A program made the position numbers and the translations under genes. 64,000 nt of DNA from Cyanobium gracile PCC 6307 (lineage in GTDB: Bacteria > Cyanobacteriota > Cyanobacteriia > PCC-6307 > Cyanobiaceae), in assembly GCF_000316515.1 (NCBI RefSeq), contig NC_019675.1:434001-498000 (forward strand), read 5' to 3'. Positions 10,700-18,114 of this stretch are shown in pieces (the first letter of the stretch is position 1; every line of letters starts with the position of its first letter). The notes beneath the pieces were generated by a model. The model searched no databases and was not told the origin of the DNA. It saw only the letters and a list, made by a program, of their open reading frames with translations.

Positions 10700-11056
10700 T
10701 CACAGCGTCCTGGGGGTCCCGCGCCGCCTGGAGAGCCGTCGCATCAGGCAGTTGGTGAGCCGCTGGCGGGCCATGCCCGCGTAGCCCTGGATGTGCTCGC
10801 GACGGGCCAGCAGCCGCAGTTCCGCCAGTCCCATGGTGGCCAGCTGCAGTTCCGGCAGCCGCTGCCAGGCCATCGACGGCAGGGGCAGCTCCGAGCCCCC
10901 GCGACCCTCCGGGAAGCCCTTCAGGGCCCCACCGGCCATCCATTCGGGCACCAAAACGAACAGCACCGCCAGCAGGCCGTAGAGCTCCACCAGCCCTCTG
11001 GGCAGCGGATGCAGCTGGCGCTTCGGCGGGTCCTGCTCCTCGGCGGGGTCTCTCAC
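10700..11056 (-). CDS. Small protein with hydrophobic segment and Rho-N/SAP-like tail, 118 aa
   Basis: GTG start at 11056, overlapping the stop of the 59-residue gene upstream. One hydrophobic stretch lies near residues 24-40 (ELYGLLAVLFVLVPEWM). The C-terminal ~45 residues (LAELRLLARREHIQGYAGM, then RQRLTNCLMRRL) resemble the Rho N-terminal / SAP-like helix-extended-helix fold, known for nucleic-acid binding. If that is right, this is a membrane-linked nucleic-acid-binding protein, which is inference. Third gene of a tightly overlapped trio, followed by tRNA-Pro. Confidence 0.7.
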   Translation of the reverse strand: MRDPAEEQDPPKRQLHPLPRGLVELYGLLAVLFVLVPEWMAGGALKGFPEGRGGSELPLPSMAWQRLPELQLATMGLAELRLLARREHIQGYAGMARQRLTNCLMRRLSRRRGTPRTL

Positions 11057-11232
11057 GGCAGGAAGGCCGCCGCCGGGGCTCCCGGCAGCAGGGCACTGGG
11101 GCCCCCCTGGCGCCACTGCAGCGGAGGCTCCCCGGAGGGGTTCAGGCGCACGGTCCAGAAGGCCAGGGCGAAACAGATCCCCACCGCGGCGATCAGGGCC
11201 ACGATCACGACCCGATCGGAGAGGGGCTTCAT
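11053..11232 (-). CDS. Small single-span membrane protein, 59 aa
   Basis: ATG at 11232, TGA at 11055-11053. After MKPLSDR a hydrophobic helix of about 20 residues (VVIVALIAAVGICFALAFW) forms a membrane anchor, followed by a short Pro/Gly/Ala-rich tail. It overlaps its upstream neighbour by ATGA and its downstream neighbour by four bases, which strongly supports translation. It is short enough to be missed by a 60-residue cutoff. Function unknown. Confidence 0.75.
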   Translation of the reverse strand: MKPLSDRVVIVALIAAVGICFALAFWTVRLNPSGEPPLQWRQGGPSALLPGAPAAAFLP

Positions 11233-11537
11233 ACCTGTTCGCTGCGCACGCAGATCCGTTTGATGGGCAGCTGCTCGAGGGTGAGTTCATCGCCCCGCAG
11301 GATCACCCGCAGGGACTCGTTCTGATAGCGCAGGCCCGGCGCATCGGAGGTCTCCCGGAACAGGGTGGCGCGGGTGCGGCCGGCGATCAGGGAGGCCTGG
11401 GAGGCGTTGCGCTCAAGCACCACCGAGAGGCGGTCACCGCAGAGGAACCGTTCGCGGATGTCGTAGTTCTCCCACCACGGGGACTGCATCGCCAGCAGCG
11501 GCAGAAGTCCGAGCGCGAGCAGCGGGGGGGCGGCCAT
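11229..11537 (-). CDS. Small secreted conserved protein, 102 aa
   Basis: A signal peptide (MAAPPLLALGLLPLLAMQS) precedes a predicted beta-rich domain with two cysteines (in RFLCGDRLSV and KRICVRSEQ) that could form a disulfide. The domain has alternating hydrophobic strands such as ASLIAGRTRATLFRETS and LRVILRGDELTLEQL. No family recognised. It starts 11 bases after the msrA stop and overlaps the 59-residue gene by ATGA. Confidence 0.75.
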   Translation of the reverse strand: MAAPPLLALGLLPLLAMQSPWWENYDIRERFLCGDRLSVVLERNASQASLIAGRTRATLFRETSDAPGLRYQNESLRVILRGDELTLEQLPIKRICVRSEQV

Positions 11538-11548
11538 GGCGGAGGCGG

Positions 11549-12265
11549 TCAGACGAGGGCGATCGGCGCATTGTCGCCGCGAAGGACGCAATGGGGGATG
11601 GCCCAGTCATAGCTTTCCCACACGCGGGCGGGAAGGAGGTAGGTGGCGCCGGGAAAGTCGCCCAGGGGAATCCCGGTGGGCTGGGCGGAGCAGTAGGGAC
11701 GGCTGCCGGGCTTGGCCAGGTACTGCTGGTGATACGGCTCGGCGAAGTGGAACCGCTGGCCAGTGGCGATCTCCGTGGTGATCCGGCCGCCGCCGGCGGC
11801 GTCGAGGGCGCTCTGATAGGCCTGGCGGCTCGCTTCGGCCAGGGCGAGCAGCTCCGGGTCATCGACGAAGATGGCCGAGCGGTACTGGCTGCCCCGGTCA
11901 TTGCCCTGGCGGTTGCCCTGGGTGGGGTCGTGGCACTCCCAGAACAGCTTGAGCAGGTCGGCGAAGGAGACCCGGGCGGTGTCCCAGACCACCCGCACCA
12001 CCTCGGCGTGGCCGCTGCGGCCGCTGCACACCTGCTCGTAGGTGGGGGAGGCGAGCTGGCCGCCGGCGTATCCCACGGCGGTGGTGATCACCCCGGGAAG
12101 CCGCCAGAAGCCCTTCTCCGCTCCCCAGAAACAGCCGCAGCCGAACTGGGCCTCGGCCTGGCCCACCGCCGCTGGGGCCATCAAGGGGGTGCCGAGAACC
12201 ACATGCAGGGCGCTGCCTCCCGCAGGGTTAGTTTCGCTCGCAGGGCTGCTGAAGAGGCCGAACAA
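11549..12265 (-). CDS. msrA: Peptide methionine sulfoxide reductase MsrA
   Basis: 238 residues. The catalytic Cys is in GCGCFWGAEKGFWRLPGV near residue 44, and the GYAGG and YHQQYL motifs match MsrA. A cysteine near the end (RPYCSAQ) may be a resolving cysteine. It reduces methionine-S-sulfoxide in proteins with thioredoxin. The ~40-residue N-terminal extension lacks a signal peptide. It heads a minus-strand run of four coding genes and tRNA-Pro. Confidence 0.95.
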   Translation of the reverse strand: MFGLFSSPASETNPAGGSALHVVLGTPLMAPAAVGQAEAQFGCGCFWGAEKGFWRLPGVITTAVGYAGGQLASPTYEQVCSGRSGHAEVVRVVWDTARVSFADLLKLFWECHDPTQGNRQGNDRGSQYRSAIFVDDPELLALAEASRQAYQSALDAAGGGRITTEIATGQRFHFAEPYHQQYLAKPGSRPYCSAQPTGIPLGDFPGATYLLPARVWESYDWAIPHCVLRGDNAPIALV

Positions 12266-12290
12266 GGGGTTTCGTATCGGGGCAATCAGC

Positions 12291-12572
12291 CTAGGCAGCG
12301 CCCTGTTGGTCCTGCTGCGGTACCAGGGCGATGTGGTTCAGCAGGGTGGTGATGAAGGCGAACAGCAGGAAGGGCAGCGACAGCACCAGGATCAGCCCTA
12401 CCCCCACCAGGGCGAACAGGGGCCGGCTCGCCCCCATCAGGGCCAGACCCGCCGCCAGGCTGACGAAGATCACCGCCATCCAGATCAGCACCTGGGCGTA
12501 GATGTCACCGAAGGTCAGGGTGCAACGAACGTTGTATGGCTGCTGGCTGAGGAACGACGGGGTGGGGGCCAT
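12291..12572 (-). CDS. Small membrane protein with two hydrophobic helices, 93 aa
   Basis: ATG start giving MAPTPSFLSQQ. Two long hydrophobic stretches (VLIWMAVIFVSLAAGLALMG and LFALVGVGLILVLSLPFLLF) are followed by a short polar tail. The open frame reaches further upstream to a TTG, but the extra residues are Pro/Gly-rich and less likely. No recognised family. It stands 25 bases upstream of msrA on the same strand. Confidence 0.65.
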   Translation of the reverse strand: MAPTPSFLSQQPYNVRCTLTFGDIYAQVLIWMAVIFVSLAAGLALMGASRPLFALVGVGLILVLSLPFLLFAFITTLLNHIALVPQQDQQGAA

Positions 12573-12696
12573 GGGAACGGCGTGGCAGGCGTTGAGGAAA
12601 CCACGGCCATTCCAGATAAGCCCAGCCGGCGGCCCGGATGCGGGCTGCTCAACAACTGTTTGAAACCGCCCCTCGCGGCCAGCAGGCAAAGGCGAC

Positions 12697-14445
12697 TCAG
12701 GCGGCCTGGAGCTGGCGGTCGGCCTCCTCCCGGTCCCAGAGCCGGCGGTAGGTGCCCTCCTGCTGGAGGAGGTCGTTGTGGTGCCCCTCCTGGACGAGGT
12801 GGCCCGCCTCCAGCACCAGGATCCGGTCGCAGGCCGCCGCGGCCGAGAGCTGGTGACTGATCATCACCACCGTCCGCCGCTGCTCCTCGCGCACCGAGCG
12901 CAGGATGCCCGCGGCAGTGGTGTTGTCGACGCTGGCCAGGGCGTCATCGAGCACCAGCAGGGGGGCGTCCACCAACAGGGCCCGCCCAAGGGCGGTGCGC
13001 TGGCGCTGTCCGCCGCTGAGGGTGATGCCCCGCTCCCCCACCAGGGTGCGGTAGCCGTCGGGGAAGCCCTTGATGTCCCCCTCCAGGCGGGCCTGGCGGG
13101 CGGCCTCCTCGACCCGGTCCATGCCGGCCTCCGGATCGCCGTAGCGCAGGTTGTCGGCCAGGCTGGCGGTGAACAGATAGCCCTCCTGGGGCACCAGGGC
13201 CACCTGGCGGCGCAGGTCGCTGAGCCGCAGCCGCGTCACGTCGACACCGTCCAGGAAGAGCTGGTCGGGCGGCACCTCCACCATCCGGCCGAGGGCCCGG
13301 GCCAGGGTGGTCTTGCCGCAGCCCACCGGGCCCACCACCGCCACCAGTTCCCCGGGGCGGATCGTGAAGCTGAGCTTCTCCAGGGATGGCTGCGCCGCCC
13401 CCGGATACCGGACCGTGAGCCCCCGGGCCACGACCGCCCCGAGGGCCGGCCGGGCCGGGGGCAGGGGATCGGCGGGGGAGACGATGGCGGGGGGATGGCT
13501 CAGCAGGGATTCCACCCGCTCCAGGCTCACCTGGCCGGTCTGGAAGGTGTTGAGGGTGAATCCAAGCAGGGCCGTCGGGAACACCAGGCGCTCCACGAAC
13601 AGGATCAGGGCCACCAGATCGCCGATGCTCAGCCGACCGTTCTCCAGCTGGCCGCTGCCCAGGGCCAGCAGCAGCAGCAGACTCAGGGAGGCGATCCCCT
13701 CCAGCATCGGAAACAGGGTGCTGCGGGTGCGCGCCAGGGAGAGCTGGGCGTCCAGATACACCTTGTTGAGGTCGGCGAAGGCCTTTTCCTCGGTGACCTC
13801 CTGGCCATAGATCTTGATGGCGCCGATGCCGCTGAGGTCCTCCTGGACCAGGTCGCTGAGGTTGGCCAGCACCTCCTGCTGGCGCCGCTGCTGCTTCATC
13901 ATGCGGCCGCCGAACAGGCGCACCACCATCAGCATCCCCGGATAGAGGGAGACGGCCGCCAGGCTCAGCAGCGGATCGATCGCCAGCATCGCCGGCAGGG
14001 TGAGCGCGTAGGCCAGCACCGTGTTGGTGAGGCTGAGCAGGGCGAAGCCCAGAAGCCGCCGGATGTTCTCCACATCGCTGGTGGCCCGGCTGATCACCTC
14101 GCCGCTGCCGGTGGTCTGCACCCAGCCGGGGTCCTGGGTGAGCACGTGGTCGAAGATGCGCTCCTTGAGGCTCGCCTCCACCTGGCGGCCCACCCCGAAC
14201 ACCAGCATCCGGGAATAGAGACGGGTGGCCCCCATCACCGTGGCCATCACGATGATCAGCCCGGCCACGCCCAGCACGTCCGCCAGCACAAAGCCCGGCT
14301 TGAGCTCGTTGATCGACTGCCGCACCACCAACGGGATCGCCACGCCCAGCAGGTTCACCACCACTAGGGCGGCGGCCCCCACGAGCACCGTGCGTCTGTG
14401 GGGCCGTAGGTACCGCCCGATCAGATCCAGCCGCAGGGCAGCCAT
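12697..14445 (-). CDS. ABC transporter half-molecule (MdlB/LmrA-like exporter)
   Basis: 582 residues. Six membrane helices lie in the first ~310, with the nucleotide-binding domain at about 340-575. Walker A is GPVGCGKTT, the signature is LSGGQRQ, Walker B is LLVLDDALASVD and the switch His is in ISHQL. The residue after the Walker B Asp is Asp rather than the usual catalytic Glu, as in the degenerate subunit of MdlA/TmrB-type heterodimers. No partner half-transporter gene is next to it. Substrate unknown (lipid or drug-type exporters are the nearest named families). Confidence 0.92.
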   Translation of the reverse strand: MAALRLDLIGRYLRPHRRTVLVGAAALVVVNLLGVAIPLVVRQSINELKPGFVLADVLGVAGLIIVMATVMGATRLYSRMLVFGVGRQVEASLKERIFDHVLTQDPGWVQTTGSGEVISRATSDVENIRRLLGFALLSLTNTVLAYALTLPAMLAIDPLLSLAAVSLYPGMLMVVRLFGGRMMKQQRRQQEVLANLSDLVQEDLSGIGAIKIYGQEVTEEKAFADLNKVYLDAQLSLARTRSTLFPMLEGIASLSLLLLLALGSGQLENGRLSIGDLVALILFVERLVFPTALLGFTLNTFQTGQVSLERVESLLSHPPAIVSPADPLPPARPALGAVVARGLTVRYPGAAQPSLEKLSFTIRPGELVAVVGPVGCGKTTLARALGRMVEVPPDQLFLDGVDVTRLRLSDLRRQVALVPQEGYLFTASLADNLRYGDPEAGMDRVEEAARQARLEGDIKGFPDGYRTLVGERGITLSGGQRQRTALGRALLVDAPLLVLDDALASVDNTTAAGILRSVREEQRRTVVMISHQLSAAAACDRILVLEAGHLVQEGHHNDLLQQEGTYRRLWDREEADRQLQAA

Positions 14446-14513
14446 GCAGGAAGGCGGGGCAAGGGGGTCCCTAACCTAGGCATCCTTCCCCTGGCCCCCG
14501 GGCCGCCCGGGCC

Positions 14514-14822
14514 ATGGACGACCAGAACCACCCCCTTCATGCCATCGACCGGGAGACGGTCGACCGGCTGCTGGCGGTGGAGCGCCCCGAGGACGGCCAC
14601 CTGGTGGATGCGGCCCGGCTACTGATGCGCTATGCGGGCTTTCCCGGCGCCGCCGACATCCGTGACGATCTGGAGCGGATCCTGCGCCTCTGGGGTCTGG
14701 ACGTCGCGGCGCTCCATGCCCGCACCCGGGCCATCTGGGCGGCCGGGTTCCGGCCCGGTTCCGCGCCGGTGGCCGAAGCGGTGGGCTCAGGCTTCGACAC
14801 CGCCTCCGACGACGCCAGCTGA
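14514..14822 (+). CDS. DUF3288 family protein, 102 aa
   Basis: Begins NHPLHAIDRETVDRLLAVE and continues with RYAGFPGAADIRDDLERIL, the characteristic DUF3288 pattern in cyanobacteria. Soluble and acidic. No known function. A strong terminator lies 78 bases downstream. Confidence 0.85.
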   Translation: MDDQNHPLHAIDRETVDRLLAVERPEDGHLVDAARLLMRYAGFPGAADIRDDLERILRLWGLDVAALHARTRAIWAAGFRPGSAPVAEAVGSGFDTASDDAS

Positions 14823-14900
14823 GGGCTGGCGGCCGGCCAACTTGGCCCGTTGGTCAGAACGGCCCACTTCGGGCGATAGTGGGAGCGTCCCCATCACCCG

Positions 14901-14930
14901 GCCCGGCGTGCTCTGCACCCGGGCTTTTTT
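14901..14930 (+). terminator. Intrinsic terminator between the DUF3288 gene and trpD
   Basis: GCCCGG at 14901 pairs with CCGGGC at 14919, and GTGC pairs with GCAC around a TCT loop (one C bulged); six T follow directly. A 10-bp GC stem with a U-run is a textbook rho-independent stop. It lies 74 bases before the trpD start, so it either ends the DUF3288 transcript or acts in the trpD leader. Confidence 0.85.
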
Positions 14931-15004
14931 CTTGCGCGCCTTACTCCCCTTCCGGCCCATGGCCGGACTCCCGTAAGTTGCCGCTGATGCTTCAGCGTTC
15001 GGTG

Positions 15005-16045
15005 ATGTCCGCCTCCCCCACCTGGCCCCAGCTGCTGGAGCAGCTCCTCAACGGCCGGGATCTCCAGGCCGACCAGGCCGCGGCCCTGATGCGGGGTTGG
15101 CTGGACGGCAGCATCGACCCGGTGCTCACCGGAGGCCTGCTGGCCGCCCTGCGGGCCAAGGGCACCAGCGGCGAGGAACTGGCGGCGATGGCCGCCGTCC
15201 TGCGGCAGGCCTGCCCCCTGCCGGGTGAGCGGCCGCCGCTGGAGCTGATCGACACCTGCGGCACCGGCGGCGCCGGCGCCGACAGCTTCAACATCTCCAC
15301 CGCCGTGGCCTTCACGGCCGCCGCCTGTGGCGCCCATGTGGCCAAGCACGGCAACCGCAGCGCCAGCGGCCGGGTCGGTTCAGCCGACGTGCTCGAGGCC
15401 CTCGGCCTCGACCTGGGGGCTCCCCTGGCCGCGGTGGTGGAGGCCCTGCCGCGCACCGGCGTCACCTTCCTGTTCGCCCCGGGTTGGCATCCGGCCCTGG
15501 TGGGCATGGCCCCCCTGCGCCGCACCCTCGGTGTGCGCACCGTCTTCAACCTGCTGGGACCGCTCGTCAATCCCCTGACGCCCGAGGCCCAGGTGTTGGG
15601 TGTGGCCCGGCCCGACCTGCTCGATCCGATGGCCGACGCCCTGCGCCGCCTCGGCCAGCGCCGGGCCGTCGTCGTCCACGGCCACGGCGGCCTCGATGAG
15701 GCCACCCTCTCGGGCCCCAGCGAGCTGCGCCTGCTGGAGGACGGTGAGGTACGTCGCGACTGGCTCGACCCCGCAGCGCTGGGGCTGGCCCCGGCGGATC
15801 TGGAGGCCCTCAAGGGTGGGGATGTGGCCGCCAACCGCGCGATCCTCGAGGCAGTCCTGCAGGGCGGCGGCACCCGGGCCCAGGCCGATGTGGTGGCCCT
15901 GAACGCGGCTCTGGTGCTGTGGGCCGCGGGGCTGGAGCCGTCCATCGCCGCGGGTCTGGAGCGGGCCCGCCAGGCCCTGGGCGACGGCAGCGCCTGGGCC
16001 AGGCTGGAGGCGTTGCGCGGCGCTCTGGCGGGGTCTGAAGGATGA
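15005..16045 (+). CDS. trpD: Anthranilate phosphoribosyltransferase TrpD
   Basis: 346 residues from ATG 15005 (another ATG at 14987 adds six). Motifs are [16 protein letters not shown] near residue 83, [21 protein letters not shown] near residue 115, and the GPLVNPL stretch. It transfers phosphoribosyl from PRPP to anthranilate in tryptophan synthesis. No other trp gene adjoins it, as is usual in cyanobacteria. Its stop overlaps the carA ATG, so the two are coupled. Confidence 0.95.
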   Translation: MSASPTWPQLLEQLLNGRDLQADQAAALMRGWLDGSIDPVLTGGLLAALRAKGTSGEELAAMAAVLRQACPLPGERPPLELIDTCGTGGAGADSFNISTAVAFTAAACGAHVAKHGNRSASGRVGSADVLEALGLDLGAPLAAVVEALPRTGVTFLFAPGWHPALVGMAPLRRTLGVRTVFNLLGPLVNPLTPEAQVLGVARPDLLDPMADALRRLGQRRAVVVHGHGGLDEATLSGPSELRLLEDGEVRRDWLDPAALGLAPADLEALKGGDVAANRAILEAVLQGGGTRAQADVVALNAALVLWAAGLEPSIAAGLERARQALGDGSAWARLEALRGALAGSEG

Positions 16046-17238
16046 TCGGGATTCCTGCCGACGCCCCCCTGGACACCCCACAGGCGGCCCCCGAGGCCCC
16101 CAGCAGCGATGGCGGCACGCCGGCCGTGCTCGTTCTGGCCGATGGCACCGTGCTGCGGGGGCTGGCCTGCGGCGCCCGCGGCCATGTCTGCGGCGAGGTG
16201 GTCTTCAACACCGGCATGACCGGCTACCAGGAGGTGCTCACCGACCCCAGCTACGCCGGCCAGCTGGTCACCTTCACCTACCCCGAACTCGGCAACACCG
16301 GCGTCAACGGCGAGGACCTGGAGGCCGACCACGCCCACGCCCGCGGCTGCATCCTGCGCCAGCTCGCCCCCCGGCCCAGCAGCTGGCGCTGCGAGGAGAC
16401 GCTCGACCACTGGCTGGTGCGCCAGGGGGTGGTGGGCATCCGGGGTGTCGATACCCGGGCCCTCGTGCGCCATCTCCGGGAAGGCGGCGCCCTCAACGGC
16501 GCCATCGCCAGCGACGGCACCCACCCGGCCACGTTGCTGGATCAGGTGCGGGCCGCCCCTTCCATGGACGGCCTCAATCTGGCGGCCCAGGTGAGCACGC
16601 GGGAGCCCTACACCTGGGACCGCAGCTGTACGGCCGCGTTCGACACCCGGCTCCAGCCCCGTCCCGACCGTCCCTACCGGGTGGTGGCGATCGATTTCGG
16701 CATCAAGCGCGCCATCCTGGAGCGCCTGGTGGCCCACGGCTGTGCGGTCACCGTGCTGCCGGCGGACGCCACCCTGGATCAGGTGCTGGCCCTGGAGCCG
16801 GAAGGGGTGTTCCTCTCCAACGGCCCCGGAGATCCAGCCGCCGTGGCCGAGGGGATCGCCCTGGCCAGGGATCTGCTGCAGCTGCCGCAGCTGCCGCTCT
16901 TCGGCATCTGCCTCGGCCACCAGATCCTCGGCCTGGCCCTGGGGGGCCGCAGCTTCAAACTCGGCTACGGCCACCGCGGCCTCAACCACCCCTGCGGCTC
17001 CCCCGGGTCGGTGGAGATCACCAGCCAGAACCACGGCTTCGCCCTCGATGCGGCCTCCCTGCCGTCCGAGCGGGTGGCGATCACCCACCTCAACCTCAAC
17101 GACCGCACCGTGGCCGCCCTGGCCCTGCGTCATCAGCCCGTCTTCGGCATCCAGTACCACCCGGAGGCCAGCCCCGGTCCCCACGACGCCGACCACCACT
17201 TCGCCCGGTTCGTGGCGCTGATGGCGGAACGTCGCTGA
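16042..17238 (+). CDS. carA: Carbamoyl-phosphate synthase small (glutaminase) subunit
   Basis: 398 residues. The N-terminal small-subunit domain has [14 protein letters not shown] near residue 52. The class I glutamine amidotransferase domain follows, with Cys in [15 protein letters not shown] and the His-Glu pair in [10 protein letters not shown]. It releases ammonia from glutamine for CarB in pyrimidine and arginine synthesis; carB is not in the window. The first ~30 residues are a variable extension. The start overlaps trpD by ATGA. Confidence 0.96.
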   Translation: MIGIPADAPLDTPQAAPEAPSSDGGTPAVLVLADGTVLRGLACGARGHVCGEVVFNTGMTGYQEVLTDPSYAGQLVTFTYPELGNTGVNGEDLEADHAHARGCILRQLAPRPSSWRCEETLDHWLVRQGVVGIRGVDTRALVRHLREGGALNGAIASDGTHPATLLDQVRAAPSMDGLNLAAQVSTREPYTWDRSCTAAFDTRLQPRPDRPYRVVAIDFGIKRAILERLVAHGCAVTVLPADATLDQVLALEPEGVFLSNGPGDPAAVAEGIALARDLLQLPQLPLFGICLGHQILGLALGGRSFKLGYGHRGLNHPCGSPGSVEITSQNHGFALDAASLPSERVAITHLNLNDRTVAALALRHQPVFGIQYHPEASPGPHDADHHFARFVALMAERR

Positions 17239-17306
17239 ATCGGCACGTTTCGTTGCGGTTCCCGCATTCGGGATGGGGGTCTCTACAGTTCGGCGCGTTC
17301 CACACC

Positions 17307-17690
17307 TTGAGGACTGGGGCCATCACCGACCTGCAGCGACTGACCGTCTCCCTGAGAGGGGGCAGCGAACGGCGGGATGCGTGCCTGCTGTTCAGTTTCA
17401 CAGGGCAGCTGGACGCCTATTCCGACAAGCAGTTCACCGAATTCATCACCGACCGCCACAAGGGAGAGACCCTCCCGGTGGTCATCGACCTCAGCCGGAT
17501 CGATTTCATCGATTCCTCCGGACTCGGTGCCCTGGTGCAATTGGCCAAGCTGTTCAACGACAGCGCCCGCCAGTTCCTCGTGGTCGGCAACGCCAGGGTC
17601 GTCCAGACGGTCAAGCTGGTGCGCCTGGAGGCCTTCCTGCACCTGCAACCCGACCTGGAGTCCGCCCTTGGCAGCCTCGCCCCCTCCTGA
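17307..17690 (+). CDS. STAS-domain protein (anti-sigma factor antagonist type)
   Basis: About 127 residues from a TTG at 17307; the exact start is uncertain because no ATG or GTG fits, and the next codons match the family. The STAS signature is IDLSRIDFIDSSGLGALVQLAK, with the Ser-Ser that in SpoIIAA/RsbV proteins holds the phosphorylatable serine. Such proteins bind RsbW-type kinases and free a sigma factor. A candidate RsbW-type ATPase is at 50369 in this window, but no link is shown. Confidence 0.85.
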   Translation: MRTGAITDLQRLTVSLRGGSERRDACLLFSFTGQLDAYSDKQFTEFITDRHKGETLPVVIDLSRIDFIDSSGLGALVQLAKLFNDSARQFLVVGNARVVQTVKLVRLEAFLHLQPDLESALGSLAPS

Positions 17691-17706
17691 GGGGTCCGGC
17701 CACTGG

Positions 17707-18114
17707 GTGGCCTCCGTGCCCCCCCAGCCTCCAGCGACAGCCCTCGCCACGGCCCAGCTGGCCTGGCTGGGGGATGCGGTGTGGGAACTGCATCAGCGCC
17801 TGCGCCACTGCCGCCAGCCGGCGAAGGCCGCCGATCTGCATCGGGCGGTGGTGGGGGAGGTGCAGGCCGAGGCCCAGGCCGAGGCCCTGCGGCGACTGGA
17901 TCCCCTGCTCAGTGAGGCGGAGCGCCGTGTGGTCCTGCGGGGACGCAACCAGGCCGGGCGGGGCCCGCGCCGAGGAGCACCCCAGGCCTATGGGCAGGCC
18001 ACGGGATTTGAGACGATGCTGGGATGGCTTTTTCTGCAGGACCCCAGACGGCTGGCTGAGCTGCTGGACCATCTCGAGAAGACCGAACCCCGTTCCCCAT
18101 CCGCCAGCCCATGA
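17707..18114 (+). CDS. mrnC: Mini-ribonuclease III (MrnC-like)
   Basis: About 135 residues from GTG 17707 (another GTG at 17716). The RNase III fold without a double-stranded RNA-binding domain is indicated by LAWLGDAVWELHQRL (catalytic Asp) and TGFETMLGWLFL (catalytic Glu). Mini-III matures 23S rRNA termini. It sits between the STAS gene and rlmB, whose ATG overlaps its stop; a 23S-processing enzyme coupled to a 23S methyltransferase makes sense. Confidence 0.88.
   Translation: MASVPPQPPATALATAQLAWLGDAVWELHQRLRHCRQPAKAADLHRAVVGEVQAEAQAEALRRLDPLLSEAERRVVLRGRNQAGRGPRRGAPQAYGQATGFETMLGWLFLQDPRRLAELLDHLEKTEPRSPSASP

Noticed and set aside
15005..15040. Possible trp leader peptide in front of trpD
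   Set aside because: No short frame with consecutive Trp codons was found near the terminator.
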